The position numbers and the translations under genes were made by a program. The notes under the pieces are model-generated. The model was not told where the DNA came from. It did no database searches and saw only the letters and a program-made list of their open reading frames with translations. From Cladopsammia gracilis (lineage: Eukaryota > Cnidaria > Anthozoa > Scleractinia > Dendrophylliidae), in NCBI GenBank assembly GCA_022457155.1, contig JAJGOT010000206.1, positions 769,001-833,000 of the forward strand: a stretch of 64,000 bases of DNA, read 5' to 3'. Positions 62,201 through 64,000 of the stretch are shown here, piece by piece. The stretch's first letter is position 1. Every line of letters begins with the position of its first letter.

Positions 62201-63673
62201 AATCGAAATCAACTACATCATTTAAGTGGATCAGTTGACTGCACAAAATATTCAGGGGATGGCTTCATTAACATGTTACATCAGGACTAAGTGCTAATAG
62301 GGGCGTCCATTATTACGTTAAACTGTAGTTGCACCAGTTTGGAGGTAATTACACATCTGACGCACGCGTCACCAGGCGTAAAATCTATGTCTAATACAGA
62401 GTCCAAAATGTAGGCCACTGCTTACTAGGAATTTAGCTTTCACTTTTAACTTGTATCTTATAATATCATAATATTTGCCTGAAATCCACTTTATTGCAAA
62501 CTTTCAACTGCATTTAAGTGCATCAGTTACCTTCAGCTAACAGGAGAGCTGCGTTGTGCACACGTTGAGCGATGTTCTTCAAACCTTTTGGTCCATGATA
62601 GATTGCATACATAGCTGACATATTGGCAAGAAGAGCCTAAAAAGAAAATAGTTTATTACCCTTTCAATCCCTGAGCCAGTTATGGAGATCGACATGTAGT
62701 GTAGTTCTAACTTTTGAGTCTGTTGATAAAATCCTATGGTGTGACCATTCAAATGAAACCTCTTCAGCAGTACTTTTACATGGTACCATTTGTTCTAACT
62801 TTTGAGTCTGTTGATGAAATTCTATGGTGTGACCATTCAAATGAAACCTCTTCAGTAGTACTTTTGCATGGTACCATTTGTTCTAACTTTTGAGTCTGTT
62901 GATAAAATCCTATGGTGTGACCATTCAAATGAAACCTCTTCAGCAGTACTTTTGCATGGTACCATTTGTTTTTTAATATTTAACAAAATAGAATTTGGGA
63001 TTTTTCTTGAATTTTGATTTTTTGGCACTCTTGGAAGTTAAATGGTCAAATACCACAAAGTTACAAAATTAACAATCCTCTGTAAAAGGAGTTCCCATTC
63101 CATTAATAAAAATTGATGATTGCCACGATATCCCAAAATTAGACAATGTTGAGTGTATTAAAAAATCATGTACCTAGTAGGCCACAGGAAGACCAAACAG
63201 TTTCAAGCACAGTAGTTGACTCAGTCTCGGAAACTAGAGGAGTTAAACTACTTTTCCACAGGATGGGATGCCAGTGCATCACTAGGGTCCCTGGTACCCA
63301 TTTATCCACATGGGTGAAGAAAAACAGTGGAAATTTTGTATGCTAAAGATGCAAATCTTGATATAAATATCTCACATTTTCTGCACTTGTTTTTAGTTTT
63401 ATAGATTGGATCAGCCTTTAGTGTATGACTGGTGAGCACTTTTACATTGTTAAGCTAGTTAACTGCATGTTGCATCCACCCAAAAGTATATGTAGCAACC
63501 TAGATCGTATTAGAAAATTTAATGTTAGCACACTGTAAAAGGTGATATTGCCAGGTGACACTGATTCAAAAGTTACCTGAGCTGTGCAAATATTGCTGGT
63601 AGCCTTGTCTCTTCTGATGTGTTGCTCTCGCGTCTGAAGTGCCAAACGGTAACATGGCTTACCTTGAGCATCC
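50138..63673 (-). CDS. GLDC: Glycine dehydrogenase (decarboxylating), mitochondrial P-protein; 16 exons, 5' end outside window
   Basis: PLP-dependent P-protein of the mitochondrial glycine cleavage system: it decarboxylates glycine and passes the aminomethyl group to the lipoyl H-protein. Exons by descending coordinate: 63577-63673, 62531-62636, 62079-62134, 61871-61957, 61184-61264, 60407-60592, 59454-59495, 56039-56181, 55135-55599, 54262-54445, 53366-53441, 53175-53270, 52574-52681, 51040-51104, 50649-50727, 50138-50272. All have AG acceptors and GT donors, and phases join throughout. They encode about 668 residues, roughly the C-terminal two thirds of the ~1000-aa animal protein. Diagnostic motifs include [89 protein letters not shown] (PLP-lysine codon at 55188-55190) and [14 protein letters not shown] near the end. 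Two oddities: exon 50649-50727 lacks two bases relative to the family reading frame, and an LTR element sits in the intron between 56181 and 59454. The N-terminal exons lie beyond 64,000. Confidence 0.93.
50649..50727 (-). CDS. GLDC: GLDC exon o, with apparent 2-base deletion
   Basis: Acceptor gcttctag and donor gtaagt are well formed. Read in the phase set by exon n it gives NAPHTQDV and then soon reaches TGA. From GCTGATGTC onward the family sequence [17 protein letters not shown] is in a different frame. The exon is 79 bp; 81 would restore both halves and the phase-0 join to the last exon. The break lies at about 50,696-50,703. Either this allele is broken near its C-terminus or two bases were lost in sequencing or assembly. 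Confidence 0.88.
50814..50985. repeat. Intronic repeat, one unit (CCCTTTAACTCCCAAGAG family)
   Basis: Single-unit relative of 55628-55885, in the GLDC intron between exons n and o. Confidence 0.75.
51040..51104 (-). CDS. GLDC: GLDC exon n
   Basis: Encodes (S)[19 protein letters not shown] then LK. Acceptor cacacag, donor gtacag. Ends in phase 0. Confidence 0.92.
52060..52390. repeat. Dispersed repeat (GTGCCGCTCTGAAGGGTATG family), copy 2
   Basis: Shares GAAGGGTATGGTTTTCA, GGTCTAGAATAGGGTATCA and the C-rich end with 26517-27002. Lies in the GLDC intron between exons m and n. Confidence 0.75.
52574..52681 (-). CDS. GLDC: GLDC exon m
   Basis: Encodes [19 protein letters not shown] and [16 protein letters not shown], then one base of a Ser codon. 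Acceptor tgttacag, donor gtaagt. Confidence 0.93.
53175..53270 (-). CDS. GLDC: GLDC exon l
   Basis: Encodes [19 protein letters not shown] and [14 protein letters not shown]. Acceptor caacag, donor gtaacc; it leaves with one base of a Gly codon. Confidence 0.93.
53366..53441 (-). CDS. GLDC: GLDC exon k
   Basis: Encodes [19 protein letters not shown] and LFIGND, then one base of a Gly codon. It joins in phase to exon j despite the intervening exon-copy array. Confidence 0.92.
53757..54261 (-). pseudogene. Three tandem decayed copies of the 3' part of GLDC exon j
   Basis: Downstream of the intact exon (54262-54445), a segment made of the exon's last ~100 bp, its donor and ~20 bp of intron recurs at about 54,102-54,240, 53,846-54,100 (interrupted by ~115 bp of AT-rich sequence) and 53,757-53,845 (partial). 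Each copy still shows the PISWSYI-type coding stretch and most keep a GT donor, but they carry substitutions and small indels. None has the 5' half or the acceptor of the exon. The unit is about 138 bp, with the junction inside the GATGAGC sequence. Confidence 0.85.
54262..54445 (-). CDS. GLDC: GLDC exon j (source of nearby exon copies)
   Basis: Encodes [39 protein letters not shown] and [16 protein letters not shown]. The acceptor ctgcag is well formed and the donor is gtgagt. Three decayed copies of its 3' part plus the donor region lie directly downstream (53757-54261). Confidence 0.94.
54550..54790. repeat. Dispersed repeat (GTGCCACTGTGAAGGGTATG family), copy 3
   Basis: A shorter copy of the same family in the GLDC intron between exons i and j, with the C-rich 3' end and CTCCGGGGGAG. 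Confidence 0.75.
55135..55599 (-). CDS. GLDC: GLDC exon i (PLP-lysine exon)
   Basis: The largest exon, 465 bp. It carries the PLP-binding core: [76 protein letters not shown], and [20 protein letters not shown] with the Schiff-base lysine codon at 55188-55190. Ends GPIG plus two bases of a Val codon at the gtaagt donor. Confidence 0.96.
55628..55885. repeat. Intronic repeat, two units (CCCTTTAACTCCCAAGAG family)
   Basis: Inverse orientation relative to 62660-63050. Two ~90-bp units after a CCCTTTAACTCCCAAGAGTG head. Confidence 0.8.
56039..56181 (-). CDS. GLDC: GLDC exon h
   Basis: Encodes 47 residues plus two bases: [47 protein letters not shown](S). The Ser codon is completed in the next exon. 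Acceptor tctag, donor gtacat. Confidence 0.94.
56328..56477 (-). repeat. 3' LTR of the gypsy-like element
   Basis: 150 bp, the same sequence as 59119-59268. The outer flank is CCAGC at 56323-56327. An AATAAA on the minus strand (plus TTTATT at 56400-56405) could polyadenylate the element RNA or trap GLDC transcripts. Confidence 0.92.
56528..57880 (-). pseudogene. Retrotransposon pol remnant: integrase
   Basis: About 430 residues of Ty3/gypsy-type integrase. In order: an HHCC-type zinc region ([11 protein letters not shown] ... CTVCQ); a DDE core with D in RIHIDFC, D in SDNGPQF and E in NGAAERSV; and a C-terminal module with [11 protein letters not shown]. The open frame begins at a GTG rather than an ATG and its first ~30 residues are out of frame with the ancestral polyprotein; the shift lies in a short GAGGATATT-type repeat near 57,820-57,850. 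Upstream the RNase H tail is visible as DALSRLP near 57,930. It is not independently translatable. Confidence 0.9.
57946..58950 (-). CDS. Retrotransposon gag with truncated aspartic protease
   Basis: 334 aa. The N-terminal ~200 residues are a retrotransposon gag capsid-type domain ([19 protein letters not shown] ... [19 protein letters not shown]). Two zinc knuckles follow: [13 protein letters not shown] (CX2CX3HX4C) and [14 protein letters not shown] (classical CX2CX4HX4C). The protease starts at [12 protein letters not shown], with the DTA active-site triad, and is cut off within about 15 residues where the sequence jumps to the end of RNase H. The frame then stops at TGA. It probably can make Gag but no complete protease. 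Confidence 0.9.
   Translation of the reverse strand: MATTGLFGRVGEFNPEREPFRSYVERIEMFFLANNIREGTGEGAEAANLLVAERKRAIFLTEIGPEAYSTLRNLLVPANPRDTTFTDIVRALERHYNPAPLEIAESFHFGTRHQKPSESISDFVVALKKLSIRCNYGEFLNRALRDRFVCGLNNPKFQNKLLNTDDLTFDKACRIAKSMEMAEKNTQEFRPTNAGDDSQGTVNKLGTMNNKEQSCYRCGGNHAAQKCKFRSAKCYHCGKVGHLASVCRNKDAGSSTKYAAKGNVNILSEIPDEGETDDDELGIYSLYAVGTDAPTHKSYTVEMYINGSLCELEVDTAADYSVMSKSTYMQKCQL
59119..59268 (-). repeat. 5' LTR of the gypsy-like element
   Basis: 150 bp with TG...CA ends (read on the minus strand), followed outside by CCAGC. It contains an AATAAA on the minus strand. No difference from the other LTR was seen by eye. Confidence 0.92.
59454..59495 (-). CDS. GLDC: GLDC exon g (42-bp micro-exon, GSCTMKLN)
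   Basis: Fourteen codons, [14 protein letters not shown], the universally conserved GSCTMKLN motif of P-proteins. Acceptor tttcttag and donor gtaagt. It lies about 180 bp from the LTR element inserted in the next intron, which makes it easy for gene predictors to miss. Confidence 0.93.
60019..60079. other. Compact intronic hairpin
   Basis: Perfect 18-bp arms AGTGCTGGTCCTAAGAAT / complement, with an inner TACTTTTAAAAGTA palindrome, in the GLDC intron between exons f and g. Could be a tiny MITE or a small-RNA precursor. Confidence 0.6.
60407..60592 (-). CDS. GLDC: GLDC exon f
   Basis: Encodes 62 residues including [20 protein letters not shown] and [19 protein letters not shown], ending CHSMIPL directly before the GSCTMKLN exon. 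Phase 0 at both ends. Confidence 0.94.
61184..61264 (-). CDS. GLDC: GLDC exon e
   Basis: Encodes 27 residues including [20 protein letters not shown] and FGCESST. Phase 0 at both ends; donor gtaagt. Confidence 0.9.
61871..61957 (-). CDS. GLDC: GLDC exon d
   Basis: Encodes 29 residues including [19 protein letters not shown], aligned to the P-protein segment containing the conserved RQINxR. Phase 0 at both ends; donor gtaagt. Confidence 0.9.
62079..62134 (-). CDS. GLDC: GLDC exon c
   Basis: Short 56-bp exon encoding (G)[18 protein letters not shown]. It starts with two bases that complete the Gly codon begun in exon b and ends in phase 0 at the gtacct donor. Confidence 0.9.
62531..62636 (-). 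CDS. GLDC: GLDC exon b
   Basis: Encodes [18 protein letters not shown] and [17 protein letters not shown], then the first base of a Gly codon. It matches the P-protein stretch that follows NICTAQ. Acceptor ttttag, donor gtaact. Confidence 0.93.
62660..63050. repeat. Intronic repeat with three ~88-bp units
   Basis: TTCTAACTTTTGAGTCTGTT..GACCATTCAAATGAAACCTC..GTACTTTTGCATGGTACCAT recurs three times. Related inverse copies are at 55628-55885 and 50814-50985, all in GLDC introns. Confidence 0.85.
63577..63673 (-). CDS. GLDC: GLDC exon a (first in window)
   Basis: Encodes [17 protein letters not shown] and [15 protein letters not shown], a highly conserved P-protein segment. Acceptor tttgcag before 63673 and donor gtaact after 63577. 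It enters with one base completing a codon and leaves in phase 0. No further exon is recognisable between 63,674 and 64,000. Confidence 0.93.
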
Positions 63674-63925
63674 CTGCAAATATTATTTTGTCAGTTAAAA
63701 ATCATAATGCCAACTGGCAAGAAACCAAGATCTATAAGTACCTTTTTTGACTCAAGGAATAACAGAGCTCTGATTCTGTTTAACATGTCTGATATGGTAT
63801 TGCAGTCGGCCACTTACTTGTTAGTCGTTAATAGTTAATCAGATGGTCTATCTGTATAGAAATTGTCAGTCAGTAAGTCTGTGTGTTAATCAGTTGGTTT
63901 GTCTGTTGGTCTGACTAGACAGTGT

Positions 63926-63955
63926 CAGTCAGTCAGTCAGTCAGTCACAGTCTGA
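63926..63955. repeat. (GTCA)n microsatellite
   Basis: Tandem GTCA units, continuing as degenerate TCAGT-rich sequence to the window end. Confidence 0.85.
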
Positions 63956-64000
63956 CTATCCTTCTGTCAGTTAGTGTCTTTCAATCAGTCTATCAGTCAG

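Noticed and set aside
1..64000. CRISPR array or bacterial operon
   Set aside because: Spliced genes, LTR and LINE elements and the absence of dense coding show a eukaryotic genome; none of the tandem repeats has the repeat-spacer pattern.

Overview
The window is eukaryotic nuclear DNA, AT-rich, intron-containing and crowded with transposable-element remnants. Three things point to a cnidarian, most likely an anthozoan such as a stony coral: an intronless TPR-CHAT (TTC28-like) gene of the kind amplified in corals and anemones, an animal-type glycine decarboxylase gene with many exons, and the density of short TIR elements and hammerhead-bearing repeats. The organism call is inference; only the gene and repeat structures are read directly.

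Layout. 1-9.4 kb: no recognisable gene; small inverted-repeat elements, a 118-bp direct duplication, a large foldback (6.47-7.21 kb) and a TA-flanked MITE (8.15-8.39 kb). 9.4-31.6 kb: an array of a ~1.1-kb dispersed/tandem repeat torn apart by nested insertions. These are a 668-bp hAT-like MITE with 8-bp TSDs and two tRNA-like modules, a 948-bp TA element, a 7.26-kb element with perfect 75-bp TIRs sitting inside a smaller MITE, and a 5.86-kb element with tandem-repeat ends. The last carries a retrozyme-like unit with two identical hammerhead ribozymes 528 nt apart, and a third hammerhead motif lies further on, between inverted repeats. 31-40 kb: MITEs, a 22-bp minisatellite and a decayed LINE. 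40.4-43.8 kb: a complete intronless ORF (1127 aa) with about 16 near-identical 40-residue TPR units fused to a CHAT protease domain. 44-48 kb: TIR elements and a ~20-copy 67-bp minisatellite.

50.1-63.7 kb, minus strand: the 3' two-thirds of a glycine decarboxylase (GLDC, P-protein of the glycine cleavage system). Sixteen exons can be placed with consistent GT/AG sites and phases; the 5' exons lie beyond the right edge. An internally deleted Ty3/gypsy-like LTR element (56,328-59,268; LTRs that look identical, 5-bp TSD CCAGC) sits in one intron. The 3' part of one exon with its donor site has been tandemly copied three more times, and the penultimate exon carries an apparent 2-base deletion.

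Most notable: (1) the TPR-CHAT gene, whose repeat units are almost identical except at a few amino-acid positions; (2) the retrozyme-like element, whose two hammerheads predict a 528-nt excised RNA, with a 9-bp TSD marking it as mobile; (3) the frameshift and exon-copy array in GLDC. The two host genes (TPR-CHAT plus strand, GLDC minus strand) converge, and nothing in the sequence links their functions.
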